DNA of 64,000 nt from Heterohyrax brucei (GCA_028571685.1 CM053146.1:115171431-115235430), one strand, 5' to 3'. Shown: positions 1-12,132, counted from the stretch's first letter. Notes: generated from the letters alone by a model not told the origin. Made by a program: numbers and translations.

Positions 1-219
1 TGTCTGACAATAGCCTATCATTGTAATGATAATTTCCATTTCTGACCAATATAATCCCTGTGCACAAACCAATCTAGATTGTTTACACTTTTTGAGTTTG
101 CAATAGCACTTTGCAGTCTCCATACCGTTCCTGGTGCACTCTCCTCCACACAGAACACACCGCTCCTGCTTTATTGAACAGAATCCGTGAAACCACACCT
201 CCTCCACCATACCTTCTCA

Positions 220-383
220 AAAACCCAAACCCACTGCTGTCTAGTCAGTTCTGACTCATAGCAACCCAATAGGGCAGAGTAGAGCAGCTCTGTAGAGTTT
301 CCAAGGAGAGCCTGGCAAACTTGAAATGCTGACTGTTTGGTTAGCAGACATACCATTTGACTGGTATACCTCCAGGGTTTCCT
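220..383 (-). repeat. AfroSINE
   Basis: Minus-strand copy. The tail end (AACCCACTGCTGTC...GACTCATAGCAACCC) comes first, then GGGCAGAGTAGAGCAGCTC, TTTCCAAGGAG and the tRNA-like head ending CCAGGGTTTCC. The apparent 61-aa open frame at 171-356 is an accident of this repeat. Confidence 0.9.
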
Positions 384-790
384 GCCTTCCTAAGGTACCT
401 TTATTGGGTAACTGTATTAAGTTACTTAATTTTACTAGCCTTCAAACACTTCAACTGCAAAATTGATATATATGCGTGGTAGCATCATGTTGTGGTATGG
501 ATTCCGTGATCCGCTGAGATGGAGCATTCAGAGTAGAGCTGAAGATGTGGAGGCTCAGTAGGTGCTGAACTCAGAGACAGTGTTTATCTCAAAGGGAACA
601 GGCATTAAAATCCAACGGTGCTGGGTTTGAAGCCTGGCCCCACCCTGCACTGGCAGTGTGAGCATGCATGCCTGATGTATCTTCCCTAGCCTTAGCTTGA
701 GAGTTTGAAAGAAACAAAAGAAAGAATAGCCATCGAATTTCCTGTGAAATTTACACAAGACAAAATGTTTAAAGCACTTATAGTGGTGCC

Positions 791-951
791 AGAAACCTGA
801 TGGTATAGTGGTTAAGAGCTGCGTCTACTAACCCAAAGGCTGGCAGTTCAAATCTACCAGGCCCTCCCTGGTAACTCTTTGTGGCAGTTCTACTCTGTCC
901 TATGGGATCTGTGAGTCTGAATTAGCTTGACAGCAATGGGTTTGGTTTCTG
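791..951 (+). repeat. AfroSINE
   Basis: Plus-strand copy starting AGAAACCTGATGGTATAGTGG (A-box region), with a B-box-like GGCAGTTCAAATCTACC, the CAGTTCTACTCTGTCC body and a GCAATGGGTTTGGTTT end. Confidence 0.9.
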
Positions 952-1064
952 GTTCAATGACAATGTTTGGCACATAGCAGACACATATTATTATTGTTGT
1001 TGTGGGTTTACTGCACTGCACTGTAGATGTTTATGATTACAAGTATGCCTTCTCTTTTTTTTAC

Positions 1065-1200
1065 TAGTTTGCAATTTTCTTGGGGTAAGGACTAAGTTAT
1101 AATCATTTTTCTGTTTCTCCCAGCATCTAATATATTATGTTTCTCAGAGTGGATGCTCAAAAAATAGTTATTGAATAATGGATGAATGAATGAATGAGCA
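1065..1200 (+). repeat. L2-type LINE 3' end
   Basis: The stretch resembles the ancient L2 3' terminus: a C/T-rich tract, CCCAGCATCTAATA, GTGGATGCTCAAAAAATAG and an ending of tandem GAAT units (ATGAATGAATGAATGA). Strongly diverged. Confidence 0.6.
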
Positions 1201-4200
1201 AGTGTACAAACACTGATTTTAATTCTGTTTTTCAAGTGAATAATTGCCAGAATGGAACTGAGTAGAGTAGGCTGAATCAGCGGTCAGCAAAGCTGCACTG
1301 TGTAGAGAAGTAAGACTTGACCCCTACTGTGGAACGGTGTCAAGGAACATGAAGTCATTCGTACCTGGCAGAAGGACAGTGGAGATGGATCACTGAAGCA
1401 TACTGACCAACCCATCTGAACTCTTGACACCTATTTCTGTGTCACTGAACCTAATACTGAGAGGTGAAGTGAGTGAAACCCATCCACTTCACAAACAAAT
1501 GAAATTTCTATGAGCCCAGAGAGAATTTCTGAGTTGGTCTTTTGCCCTTACCCTCTTTCCAAGCTTAAAAAATGAACAGCTAGACTTTAAGTGGGAAACC
1601 TGAATTTGAATGTATAGATGAAATACTCTGTGCTTAGTTTATTCTCCATCAGACTAGAATGCTTTTGTGCTGCCTATTGAACCAGTTCAGTCACAATTCA
1701 TGGTGCAGATTTTCTTCTAGGGGCAAGCATAGAAGACTATTGTGTAAATAAAGGAAATAGGGGATCATGAAAAATTGTGACACCCATTTGTAATATACCA
1801 AATGCCTTCAGGCTACTCTCTTAGGGAGGGAATATTACTAAACTCTTAGTTTATAGTTAGAGCTTCATATTACTATTAAGTTGGAGTCTTTGTCTTATAA
1901 AATAATTCTTTATTATACACTCTCCTGCAATATCATGTCTTTTCTTCCTATCTGTATCTTAATTCTCTGGAGGCATAGATGATGATTTCTACTCTTTTTG
2001 TTTCCATATATCTCTGGAAACAGAAGATACGTAGTAAAGTCCAGGTTTGCTTAAAAATGTAAGGCAATAACAGATTTAAAATGTCACTTGTGAAATTGTA
2101 TGAAAATGATAAAAATATAATCAGTAAGCAAACCACTATTTAGTAACTGTGTATAAAATAACTCCCTAAAATATTACCTGTTTCTTATAGTGCTCTATTT
2201 AATAACCCCCCAGCTATAATAATGAGCAATGGTTAAAAAAAATAAAATAAAAAGCAGAATAGTGAGGAATTGCTTAGACACATCATTTTTTAAAAATAAT
2301 TGTCAACTCCATTATTGACAATATCAACAGCTAATTAAAAATTCTATTAGTGAAGATGTAAAACATGGCACATTTCCAATTCAGACTGACTCTGAAAATG
2401 TAGACATAATTGGTATTTGTTCAGTAATCCTAAAATGTTCCACAGTATCTATCAGAAGCTGTGATGGCCATATAAAGTTTCAAGTGCTTTTTTTAATATA
2501 TGCATGTGTGTGTGTAAGGTTTTCAGCTGAATGAGTATCAAAGGCTATTCTAAGGGATTGACTTTGTTTAGGAAGAAAATCACTGAGTCAAGATAATGTT
2601 CGCTGTAATCCATATAATTTCTAATCTGGTCATAATGGATATAATAAGTTCAGAAGAGGATAACTTAGTAGTTGGACTTTTAAAGTTCAGAGCTGCATTT
2701 TGTAATAGTTCCATAAATGAATACATATTTAAAATAATTTTATAATGACCATTAAATAAGCAAAATGTTTCTGTTTGCTGTTATTGACATTATCAAGCCT
2801 GAAGTGAACACTTTTCAGTAAGAACTGTTGTACACAGCAAATTAAAATTAGTATAATACTTTTTATGTTTTTTAACAATCAGTTTATTCCACATGGTCAT
2901 AAATTAATCTCACCTGTTTCAGTGGATGGACAGGGAAGACCTGAGGGAAAAAGAAGAGGTTTAAATTACACCAAAGCTTAACAAAATGTTAAGAAAGGGG
3001 AAGTTAATCCTTTAGGGAGCATCAGTCTTCATTTCACCAGCAAACAAAAATTCAGTGCCCAGAAACCTGACATTATGCTAAAATATTCCCTGCCTCAAAT
3101 ATGTTTATGATTTAAGTTAGAAATGGATGCCTTCTGAATGGAAAATTCAGATCATCCAATGAACAGTGTTTAGAGGAAATAAACATATTCCATCATATCT
3201 AGTCATACAACCCTCATTTATCAACCTGAGATCACCTCCAGCAGATAATCAGTTACCCTGATTCACATTACTCTAGCTTGCACAAACTTGACTCTACTTA
3301 GCTTACTTTAAAGAAATTTATCTATATGTATATGTACAGTGACATAATAAACCAATATGGTGTGCAAATGAAAATGGAAATATAGGTTCTCAACGATATA
3401 CTTAGCGACTTTCTTCTAAGGAAGAGAGAGAAACATTTTACTAAATGCATGCCAATTAAGAAGGGAAAACTGAGGAAAATCTCCAACTACCACAAATTAA
3501 AACAAAAATGTGTAGTATGTTTTTATTGCTTTTCCAGAGCATCTGAAAACAGACAAAACTATACAGACGTGTTTATGATTCTATTTACCAACTAGTTTTT
3601 GCATTGCCTCATAATCAGATGACATATGAAAGGAATTTTTTTCATCTAAAGGAATATGAGAAATAGTCTCAAGAATAGACAAGCTGAGCAGTATGTGAGT
3701 TTTATTGCTTTTTTGGCATCTGAGGGCACCTTTCTGGAATTATGAGATCTTAGCTATCTGAAAGTATTATTGTTTATGGGAATCTCTGCATTGCTAGGGC
3801 TGCGAATGTGCCAATATGTGTGTGGGAGTATGTATGCATATTTACATCTTTACATATGAGATAAATACATAGAGAGATAACACGTATATAGGCTTAAGAA
3901 CTCCTGGTACTACACTGAGTCCTCCTCTCTTAAGCATTTATTAACTAGTCCTTGGTCAGTTGGAGAAGTAGTATTTTTTTTAAGTTTAAATGAATTACCA
4001 TGTCATAACAATTTATATACTGTATGAAAAATGGTGAAGAGAGTTGGATACTTAGATGAGGAGGGAGGTGTTGAAACGAAAATGAATGAAACATCGGAAT
4101 GTTAAGGGGTGGAACATTCTGTGAGGAAGGCAGTGATCCCTCCCATTCTTCATCATCCTGGAGATGCTGCTGCATCCCAGGTGAGCAGCGTACACTGAAG

Positions 4201-4307
4201 TGGGTTTGTTAATCTGTTAAATGTACATAACTGGCTGGCTCAGAGAATTAAGGTACCATGCTAATAAAGAAGCATTACATAAGCTCTACCTCCTTAGAGC
4301 TGACAAG
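1201..4307. other. Intron, no gene recognised
   Basis: About 3.1 kb of AT-rich sequence with stop codons in all frames. I see no coding exon and no repeat family I can name. Short open frames at 1948-2136 and 3945-4175 (minus) show no recognisable protein. A small GT run lies near 2505. Confidence 0.6.
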
Positions 4308-4516
4308 GAGCCTGGGGGTAGCACAGGTTGTTTGCAATCAGCTGTTAATCCAAAAGTTGACAGTTTAAAACCACCCAGCTGATCTGAGGAAGAAAGATCT
4401 GGCAATCTGCTTCTGTAAAGATTACAACCAAAAAAATTCTATAGGAAGGTCTACTCTGTAACACGTTGGGTTACCATGTACTGGAGGCTGACTTAACAGC
4501 ATCTAAGAACAACAAC
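4308..4516 (+). repeat. AfroSINE, long subfamily
   Basis: Starts GGAGCCTGGGGGTAGCACAG. It has the extra middle segment of the long form (GATCTGGCAATCTGCTTCTG TAAAGATTACA) and ends GACTTAACAGCATCTAAGAA before AACAACAAC, the RTE-type tail. Confidence 0.85.
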
Positions 4517-4593
4517 ATGGACCACTGATGCTTGGGAAAAAAAAAAAAGGCTACTTACTTATTAAATACCTATTGCACTATTAGGAGCCCTAA

Positions 4594-4952
4594 TGGTGTT
4601 GGAGAAGAACATGAATGTACCATGGACCACCAAGAGAACCAACAGATCTGTGTTGGAAGAAGTACAATCAGAGTGCTCCTTAGAAGCAAAGATGGTGAGA
4701 CTACGTTTTGTACACTTTGGACATGTGGTCAGGAGGGAACAGTCCCTGGAGAAGAACATCAAGCTTGATAAAGTAGAGGATCAGCAAAAAAGAGGAAGAC
4801 CCTGAGCGAAATGCACTGACACAGCGGCTGCAAAAATAGGCTCAAACATGATGATCGTGGGCATGGTGCAGAAGCAGGCAGTGTTTCATTCTGTTGTACA
4901 TAGAGTCACTGTGAATCAGAAATGGTTCAATGGCCCCAACAACAGCAACAGC
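4594..4952 (+). repeat. RTE (BovB-like) LINE, 5'-truncated 3' end
   Basis: The stretch reads through the C-terminal end of an RTE reverse transcriptase: GTTGGAGAAGAACATGAATG, a TGCTCCTTAGAAGCAAAGATGG block, GGACATGTGGTCAGGAGG and AAAAAGAGGAAGACCCT. The RTE 3' tail follows (GGCAGTGTTTCATTCTGTTG TACATAGAGTCAC...CAACAACAGCAACA). The open frames at 4532-4805 are remnants of this ORF and carry stops and frameshifts. RTE/BovB elements supply the machinery that mobilises AfroSINEs, which share this tail. Confidence 0.85.
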
Positions 4953-4956
4953 GATG

Positions 4957-5138
4957 CAGTGCTTAAAGGATTCCGCTGCTAACTGAGAGTTCATGTTCCA
5001 GATCCAACAGCTGCTCCACAGGAAGAATAAGCAGCACTCTGATTCCATAAAGATTTACGGGTTTGGAAACCCTCTGGTACAGTTCTACTCTGTACTATAG
5101 GGCCACTAACAGTCAGATCAACTCAGTTGCAGTGGATC
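4957..5138 (+). repeat. AfroSINE, long subfamily, diverged
   Basis: Follows directly after the RTE tail. It contains CAGTTCTACTCTGTACTATAGGGCC and GATCAACTCAGTTGCAGTGG. The head is degenerate (GCTGCTAACTGAGAGTTC). Confidence 0.7.
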
Positions 5139-5610
5139 CTTGGGTTTGGACCAAATATTTCAATAGATGTTAAGGACTCAAGGATTATTGTTTTTTTAAA
5201 AAAGCAAGAACAGGAGATATTTTTCATCAGACAATTTGCAGTTCTTATAAGTAAACCCCAAAGTCCTCCACTAACCCCAAGCAGACATCTAAAAATATGT
5301 TCTCTTGGACAAAGGCCTTTCAGCCCCAGGTACTAGTGAGCGCTTCTCTGCGGAGAGAACATCTGAGGGGGACCTGGAGGGAGGAGCAAGATGCCATCTT
5401 TATGTTCAAAGGGTTGTGTGCTCCTCTGACCATAATCTCCTGCCCTTTGTATGTTGTCTTTAGAGCTCTCCTGACTGATCTCTGCCATCACACACACTTT
5501 TCACCAGCTGAAGCCCTCTCTGGAAGATCAACCCAGCTCTCTTTACCTCTTGTTGAAGTGAGGAAATATTTCTGAATCTGCACTGTGTGTAACATTCCTA
5601 GACACCATTC

Positions 5611-5742
5611 AGAAACCCTAGTGACATAATGGTAAAGTTCTGTGGCTACTAACCAAAAGGTCAGCAGTTCAAATCCACCAGGCACTTTGGAAACTGTGTG
5701 GGGGCAGTTTTACTCTGCCTTATAGAGTCACTGTGAGTCAAA
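5611..5742 (+). repeat. AfroSINE
   Basis: Starts AGAAACCCTAGTGACATAATGG, with CTACTAACCAAAAGGTCAGC and AGTTCAAATCCACCAGGCAC. It ends TAGAGTCACTGTGAGTCA. The 3' end is slightly truncated. Confidence 0.9.
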
Positions 5743-5783
5743 CATTCAGAAAGAAGGTACACTAGAGTGTAGCTTTTTCTACC

Positions 5784-5984
5784 AGCAATGTCTGTCAAGT
5801 GGATTCTGAGTCATAGAAACTCTGCATGTGTCAGGTAGAACTGTCCTCCATAGCATGTTTGATGGTGGATTTTTTTGGAAGTAAGATGCCAGGCCTTTCT
5901 TCACAGGTAACTCTGGGTGGACTTGAACTTCTAACTTTTGGTTAGCAGCTGAATGTGTTAACTACTTGCACTACGTTGGAACCC
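5784..5984 (-). repeat. AfroSINE, long subfamily
   Basis: Minus copy with TCTGTCAAGTGGATTCTGAG, GTAGAACTGTCCTCCATAGC, the long-form insert (GGAAGTAAGATGCCAGGCC) and a head ending TTGGTTAGCAGCTGAATGTG. Confidence 0.8.
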
Positions 5985-5989
5985 TTCGT

Positions 5990-7318
5990 TGAGGTCTTTA
6001 TTGACTCCCACCTACTTTGTGTACATTTTAAGATTTAACAAGCAGGAATCTTCCTAATCAGGTTACTCATTTGGACAAGCTATTACTAATCCTACTTCTC
6101 CTCTCCTGTCTTTTTCTTGCCTCTTATTTTATCTTTCACGTTCTCACACTAAAGGTCACCTTGAGTTGGTCGCTTGAGTTGAATATTCCCAATTTCAGCC
6201 CTATGAGCATATAACCTTCATGAAAGATTTGTATTTTGATGAATATTAATAGTTTTGATCATCTGGAGAAATAACATCATCTATTTTACCACCCTGGATC
6301 TTTTTCCTCCAAATATACCATCATACCTTTGAATCCAAGGTTAAATTGAAATTATGTGAAATTTTTCCAGTTAGAGGATTTGGGTGAGTACTTTCTGCTA
6401 TGTTTCTCTTTGACTTCTGATTTTTGTTTAGGCATGAACTCTTTAATAATTCAGTGAACATTAACTGGGAAGCTAGGTGCTTGGGAAAAAGGCAGGATGA
6501 GTGAAACACAACCCACCCTCTACCCTCGACAGGTTCACAATTTAAGAGAGAGAAGAGAGACCAATGCATAACTGATTACAATAAAGCTAACCTGTGATAA
6601 ATACTTTAATGGAATATAAAAATGCTAGATGATCACAAAGCAGACAGACATGAAAAAATAGTGTTACAGCTGAGACAATAGATATTTATCACCCATTATC
6701 TCCATGCTCATGAAATGAAATCATTAAAATCAATTATAAAGTACAACTTCACTGTGCAGCAAATTAAAAGAGACTTCTAAAAATTTAAATTCTTAATCCC
6801 ATCTATAATACATGATATTTTTGTTGCTAACTAGAGGGGAATTGAAGACTCAGGAAATTTTCTTATTTGAAATCTAGGGGATTTTCCAAGAATTCAGAGT
6901 GCTGTGTGTTGTAATTTCTTTCTCTAACGCTGACAGAAGAGATCAATGAAAAGTTTAGGGCAAAAGTTTCTGGGAAAGTAGCCATCAATTAAGGTAGGCA
7001 GATAATTGAGAGTGGAGGGCAGATTCTCCAATAAAGTAGGTAAGTACAGGCTTCCTTGTGTTTACCTACTAATCTATAGTGAAAAATTCCCATTTTTCAC
7101 CACATCTGTTTCTAGGCATGGCTGGCTTTGTCTCACTCCCAAACCCATAGCTTCTTCCTACAGAATAAAGCTTCTTTTTATATTTACAATCCTGCCAAAG
7201 GCAGGTGACTCAGTAAGCAAAGTAAGCACAGACTTTACTGTGCATAATTAGTAATCGGTAGTAAACAGTTTCTACAAACTAGTAAGTAAGTAAAAATAAG
7301 CCCTTCTTACCTTGCTTT
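5990..7318. other. Intron, no gene recognised
   Basis: About 1.3 kb of unique-looking AT-rich sequence. Open frames at 6321-6569 (minus) and 7006-7251 have no recognisable domains and no paired splice sites that I can support. Confidence 0.55.
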
Positions 7319-7482
7319 GAAACCCTGGTAGCATGGTGGTTAAGGGCTACCTCTGCTAACCAAAGGGTCAGCAGTTCGAATCTACCAGGTGCTCCTTGGA
7401 AACTCTATGGAGCAGTTCTCCTCTGTCCTATAGGGTCACTGTGAATCAGAATCGACTCAGTGGCAGTGGATTTGGTTTGGGG
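7319..7482 (+). repeat. AfroSINE
   Basis: Well preserved copy: AACCCTGGTAGCATGGTGG, GGTCAGCAGTTCGAATCTACC with an intact B-box-like GTTCGAATC, GTCCTATAGGGTCACTGTGA and GGATTTGGTTTGG. Confidence 0.95.
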
Positions 7483-7608
7483 TTACCATGCTTGCTGAGT
7501 AATCCACCCCTGACTCTAGTTCATAAGTTTATATTACTAAAGAACTATTCTCCAGAGAAATAGAAAATATCTTTAAACATGTTTATTATGAACTATAATC
7601 ATTTTAAT

Positions 7609-7738
7609 AGCCACAACAGTAGGCTCAAACATATAAAAGTTTCATGAAGGCATAGGTCTGGACAACATTTCATTCTGTTGCACATAAGGTAACCATGAAC
7701 TGGAGCTAATTCAACAGCAACTAACAGCAATAGCAATA
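7609..7738 (+). repeat. RTE LINE 3' tail fragment
   Basis: GGCTCAAACATATAAAAGTT, CATTTCATTCTGTTGCACAT and an end of CAACAGCAACTAACAGCAA match the 3' terminus of the RTE element seen at 4.9 and 51.1 kb. Heavily 5'-truncated. Confidence 0.75.
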
Positions 7739-7904
7739 ATTTTAATAGTCTAAAAAGTTTAGTGAAAGTATTTCTATAGAATGGTGGGTTACATACTATG
7801 TATTTGTATATAGCACCATGTACTGTCTCCCTCTCTCTCTCGCTATGTGGCAATATAACATCATAATAAAAAAAGATGAACTAGATGGATCTTTTGTTAT
7901 GGTT

Positions 7905-8098
7905 TTGTATTCCTTGGGTAGTTACAAGGCATGTCTGCTAACTGAAAGGTTGGCAGTTAAAGTTGACCAGAGGTACCTCAAAGAAAAGTATGGTGATCTA
8001 TTTCCTAACAATCAGCCATTGTAAACCCTTAATGAGCACAGTTGTATTCTGATACATTTGGCATCGTCATGAGTTGGAATTGACTCAACAGCAACTGC
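7905..8098 (+). repeat. AfroSINE, long subfamily, diverged
   Basis: TGCTAACTGAAAGGTTGGCAG, the long middle segment and GTCATGAGTTGGAATTGACTC AACAGCAAC identify it. The body is degraded. The open frame at 7818-8024 partly overlaps it and is not a gene. Confidence 0.75.
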
Positions 8099-8099
8099 T

Positions 8100-8955
8100 G
8101 ATGGCTTTAGAAACCCAAAGATAGCAAATAGGCTGAGAAAAGGGTTTTATCCCTTTTGCCACATGCATTCCTGTGAGTTGAGGGGCTCAGACTGCTCGAA
8201 AAAGCTGCAGAGTCAAAAAACTCATTTACCCTGACATTGTCCCCGTGAGTAATTAGACCAACACCTTGTTAATCTGGACTCAGCTAACCAGATCCTGCTA
8301 TAATGCCCTTTTGAACATTCGTCTCTTGAGGGAGAGGAGAATCAGAAGGAACTATGACACAAACTTCAGCGCCTGGCGCAAAGTGGATGCTCAGGAAGTA
8401 TAGATTACGTGGACCAGGTCAGTACCCAGCTAGTATTTGATTATTGTGATTATTTAGTATCTCTAGTGTGAAGACAATGCTATAAACTGTACTACAAAAG
8501 GGGCAAAGGTGGGAAATCTCTGGGTTTACTCATTAAATGTAGAGCAAGGATCATAATGAATCCAGTTTCTAGCTAGAAGTGGATCCAGATTCTGTGTTCC
8601 CACATGTCCGTTCCTGTTACCAGCTGCTTGTGTGGCAGAAACTGTCTCTCAGCTCTAAACTAATCAGAGCTGGACCAAATCTTACTCTCACTGTCCTGAG
8701 CTGGGGCAACACATCCCTGCCCACCTGAGGCCAGGTCATCGTCATGGAGGGGCAGCTATAGGCTCCAGTCTGTGTAACTCCTTGCACTCCAGGCAAGCTC
8801 CTTTCTTTGTGTGTCTCTCCCCTGTCTCTTTTCTGTCTCTCTTGTCCCCTGGGAGTAGGTCACAACCTAGACTAAGGACTCTACCCTTATTCGTGGATTG
8901 TCTCTCTGTTACCCAGCCACCCAGAGCTGAGTTTTCACAAATCACCTCTGCACTT
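8100..8955. other. Intron, no gene recognised
   Basis: Unique-looking sequence. Part of it is C/T-rich (8780-8880), which gives overlapping open frames on both strands (8742-8994) without recognisable protein content. Confidence 0.5.
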
Positions 8956-9525
8956 CAAGCCCCTACTGGCTCATTGTCCCTGTGGGTTTGTTAATTCTCT
9001 AGAGTGGCTCACAAAATTCACTGAGACTATTACCTATACTTAGAGTTACCTGATTATTATAACCAAAAATGATACAAGCAAAAAGATACATCAGGCAAGG
9101 TCTGGGAGACGTCCCAGGAGGAGGCTTCCCTTGTACCCAGGGATGTGCCATACCTTCTCCCCCACCTGAATGTTCTCACCAACACTGGCAGCCCCCCAAA
9201 AGGAGCTCTGAAGTTCAGACTTCCCTGGTCATTGGGATCTCATCGAATGTACACAACTGGAGTCTAGTGCCTGGTTATGACCACAGAATCAATGAACGTG
9301 CATGACTGCATCACGCCCCTCCCTTGCCGAAGTCAGTTTCTGGGGCATGAAGCCTGTGTAGACCTACTTGGCTACTGTAGAAAGACAAAAACAAAAACAA
9401 AAACAAAAAACACTTTAACTTCTCAGGCTATTTCTGGAAACCAGATAGAAAAGCAAAGCTTAGTTCTTTGTCCCCTCCCCAGTGGTGGTGTTTCTGTTAG
9501 TTGCCATGGGGGCCATTCCGGCTGA
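8956..9525. repeat. Probable old LTR-like interspersed repeat
   Basis: The stretch with GTTAATTCTCTAGAGTGGCTC, ATACAAGCAAAAAGATACATC, GGCAAGGTCTGGGAGACG and TTCTCACCAACACTGGCAG resembles a dispersed mammalian LTR-like sequence that I remember only loosely. I cannot name the family. The open frames at 9069-9525 within it have no recognisable domain. Confidence 0.35.
9386..9411. repeat. (AAAAC)n microsatellite
   Basis: Four to five tandem ACAAAA/AAAAC units in ACAAAAACAAAAACAAAAAC, perhaps derived from an old A-rich tail. Confidence 0.85.
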
Positions 9526-9601
9526 TAACCACCCTCTGTGTGCACAGAGAACAGTTCAGAGAGTTTTTAAGGCTGTGACCTTTTAGACACAAATCCAGTC
9601 C

Positions 9602-9691
9602 TTTCTTCCAAGGCACCTCTTGGTGTGTTCAACCTGCCCACCTTTTGCTTGGCAGTGAGTACTTAACTGTTTGTGCCACCCGGGGATTCTT
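9602..9691 (-). repeat. AfroSINE head fragment
   Basis: TTCTTCCAAGGCACCTCTTGG, CCACCTTTTGCTTGGCAGTG and a terminal CCACCCGGGGATTC match the reversed tRNA-like head of the long AfroSINE form. Confidence 0.6.
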
Positions 9692-9805
9692 ATCTCCAGT
9701 TCAGAATTGTGGCAGGGAAGGGTGGCCTCGAGTGATGCCCCTTCCTCAATCTTCTCAAAATTCTGAGTTCAGGTAAGGAAATAAAATGGTAGTGTATTTT
9801 AAAAA

Positions 9806-9970
9806 GAGCCCCTGGTTGTTGTGAACAGAGGTTCAAGTCCACCCAGAGAACCTCTGGAAGGAAGTCCTGGTGATCTCCTTCCAAAAACTCAGCCATCGAA
9901 AATCCTATAGAACCCAGTTCCGCTCTGACCCACGTGGGGTCACCGTGAGTCAGAACTGACTTGATGCCAA
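9806..9970 (+). repeat. AfroSINE, diverged
   Basis: Starts GAGCCCCTGGTTGTTGTGAAC and carries AGGTTCAAGTCCACCCAG, AATCCTATAGAACCCAGTTC, GGGGTCACCGTGAGTCAGAA and a CTGACTTGATGCC end. Confidence 0.8.
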
Positions 9971-10334
9971 TTAGTAAATATTTGCAAATGATTGGCAGCA
10001 ACAAGATTGAAACCAGAAGCACCTGTTGCTTTACTCTCAATCAAGCAGAAAATGCTATTAACCACAACACCCTGTCCCCCTGAGCATTCCAGCAAATCCA
10101 CGTGGAGCTGTGAAGCATCTGAAAGGAACTGTGTGCATACTCTTCAAAAGCTACGGGTTGTGTGTGCGTATGAAAGTCACATGAGAGTCTGTCCTCTCTG
10201 CTACCTCACCTCACAGCATCAGCCATGGTTTACTGTTACTGCTAACGTTTGTTCTGTTCTATTGCCAGCCTCACTCTTGTAGTAGCTTTGGTTGTGCTAA
10301 GTCTCTCTGGTGTCCTCTTTTCAGACAGGTACTA

Positions 10335-10450
10335 CTCTGCTTCTCATTTTATAAGTTAAATAACTCATTTTTAGTCACAGAACAAAAACATGGAAGAACT
10401 GGGTTTCAAACCCGGGTGGTCTGGCTCCTTAGTCCATGCTTGTCTCCGTT
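10335..10450 (+). repeat. Ancient MIR/L2-type repeat fragment
   Basis: The order 'lower-copy A-rich, CACAGAACAAAAACATGG, GAACTGGGTTTCAAACCCG, GTCTGGCTCCTTAGTCCATGC' matches a very common old mammalian repeat (CACAG-TAG...GGATTCGAACCC...CTCC-AGCCCATG). Family not certain. Confidence 0.45.
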
Positions 10451-11260
10451 TCTGAAACAGCAGAGTGTTGGCAGAGCCACCAGCAGCTACAGTCGACTCT
10501 GGCAAAGGCCTTGCTTCAGGGGGTCCTTCTGGGTGACAGTGCCACCTCCCAGCAAGATTTTAAAGCAGAAATAGAAATGTAAATTTCACTCATTACCACC
10601 ATAATTAATTTATCGAAAGTGAATTGTTATTATTTCAGGGACGAATGCATGTTGGAATATGCTGATTATTTTAATGAACCAAGAGCCTCTTCTGAGATGC
10701 TTCCACTGTTTTATTTGCAAGCAGGTCACTATAGATGTTCTATGAGGGGAAAGAAGATTGCTGCTCATTTTCAAGTTTTACTTTATTAAAAATGCAAAAG
10801 AAAGTGTATGTTGTATAATGTATGTTGGAAGATAGCAAAAAGATATCATTGTTTAGGAAAGGCGTGCCATCATCCGTTTTAAACCCTCAGCTGTCTTTAG
10901 GGTAATGGTTTCTAGGGCTACAGATGTCGGTTTCCAGGACCAGATTGTGTAGGTGTTGCACCCACGGTAATGTCTCCAATATAATTATTATGTTTGACAT
11001 TCAGAGCCATTCCTACATTACAGTAAACACATTTTTAATCTCAAGACACATGGTAGGAAAGCTTCCAGAATTTGGGTTGGTGTTTTTTTTCTTGACATAC
11101 TAGAGTGTGAGTTTTCACTGTTACACAGAAGTATGATGAATATTGACATACCTACTTAAGCACGTGTGCGCGCACACGCACACACACAAAATAGACTTTG
11201 TGCAGAGACTTATTTACCTCTCATCATCCATGCATTCATCCATAATCTGTTCATTTTCTA
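10451..11260. other. Intron with a short CA run, no gene
   Basis: Unique-looking sequence. A short alternating CG/CA-rich stretch at 11161-11188 (GTGTGCGCGCACACGCACAC) is the only simple structure. The open frame at 11143-11367 runs through it and is spurious. Confidence 0.5.
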
Positions 11261-11450
11261 TTGATGCTGTAACAATTTATCATCACTCGGTGGCTAAAAC
11301 CAATGCAAATTTATATTTTTACTGTTCTGGGGGCCACCAGAGTCCAAAATCAGTTTCACTGGGCTGAAGTCAAGCCACTGGCAGAGCTGGTTCCCTTTGG
11401 AGGCTATAAATAAGGGACAACTCCTTTGCTTGACTTTTTCCTTGACCAGT
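11261..11450 (-). repeat. MaLR (MLT1-like) LTR fragment
   Basis: On the minus strand the sequence follows the MLT1-type LTR end. As read on plus it is GATGCTGTAACAATTTATCA, GGTGGCTAAAACCAATGCAA, TACTGTTCTGGGGGCCACC and AGAGTCCAAAATCAG. Partial copy. Confidence 0.6.
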
Positions 11451-11536
11451 AATACTCCTTAACTTTAGACCCCTTAGAGTATACCTCTCCAGTCTCTCAC
11501 TCCATTGTCACGTTATTGAGTACCCACCACATGCCA

Positions 11537-11695
11537 GGAAACCATGGTGGCGTAGTAGTTATGTGCTAAAGTTACTAACCAAAAAGTCAGCAGTTCAAAT
11601 CCACCAGGTGCTCCTTGGAAACTCTATGGGGCAGCTCTGCTCTGATCTATAGGTTTGTTATGGGTCAGAATCGCCTCAATGAGAATCGGTTTTTA
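11537..11695 (+). repeat. AfroSINE
   Basis: GGAAACCATGGTGGCGTAGTAG, AGTCAGCAGTTCAAATCCACC, CTCCTTGGAAACTCTATGGGG and GGGTCAGAATCGCCTC. Confidence 0.9.
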
Positions 11696-11969
11696 TTTGT
11701 TTAACTGCGTGCCAGGCACTCTGCAGTGAATTGGGGTTAGAGGAGGCCTAAAAGGTCTGCTTTCAGAGACTTACATCTTTATGAACAAACAAGTAAATGA
11801 CAAAAATAAAATCAAGTGGTATTAGAGCTGTGAGGAAAATAAAACAGACTTTTGTGATAGGGAGGAAGAACTTGGTAAAGGTTGTCTCAGCAGCAGAAAT
11901 GCAAATGGCAGAGATAAGCCAGCTACAGGAAGACCTGGCGGCAGACAGTTTCAGGCAGAAAGACCAGCA

Positions 11970-12132
11970 CTCACCTATTAACCAAAAGGTCAGTGGTTCA
12001 CCCCCACAGCTGCTCTGTGGGACAAAGATGTGACAGTCTGCTCCTGTAAAGATAACAGCCTTGCGAACCATGTGGGACACTTCTACTCTGTCACATAGGA
12101 TTGCTATGAGTCAGAGTCGAATGACAACAATG
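11970..12132 (+). repeat. AfroSINE, long subfamily
   Basis: TTAACCAAAAGGTCAGTGGTT, the long-form insert (GACAGTCTGCTCCTGTAAAG ATAACAGCC) and GATTGCTATGAGTCAGAGTC. The head is 5'-truncated. The overlapping frames at 11763-12080 are not genes. Confidence 0.85.

Noticed and set aside
9690-10040. Minus-strand 116-aa open frame
   Set aside because: Most of it lies in an AfroSINE copy at 9806-9970 read in reverse, so it is not a gene.
11161-11188. Possible Z-DNA-forming alternating purine/pyrimidine tract
   Set aside because: Too short and irregular to claim more than a simple-sequence patch.
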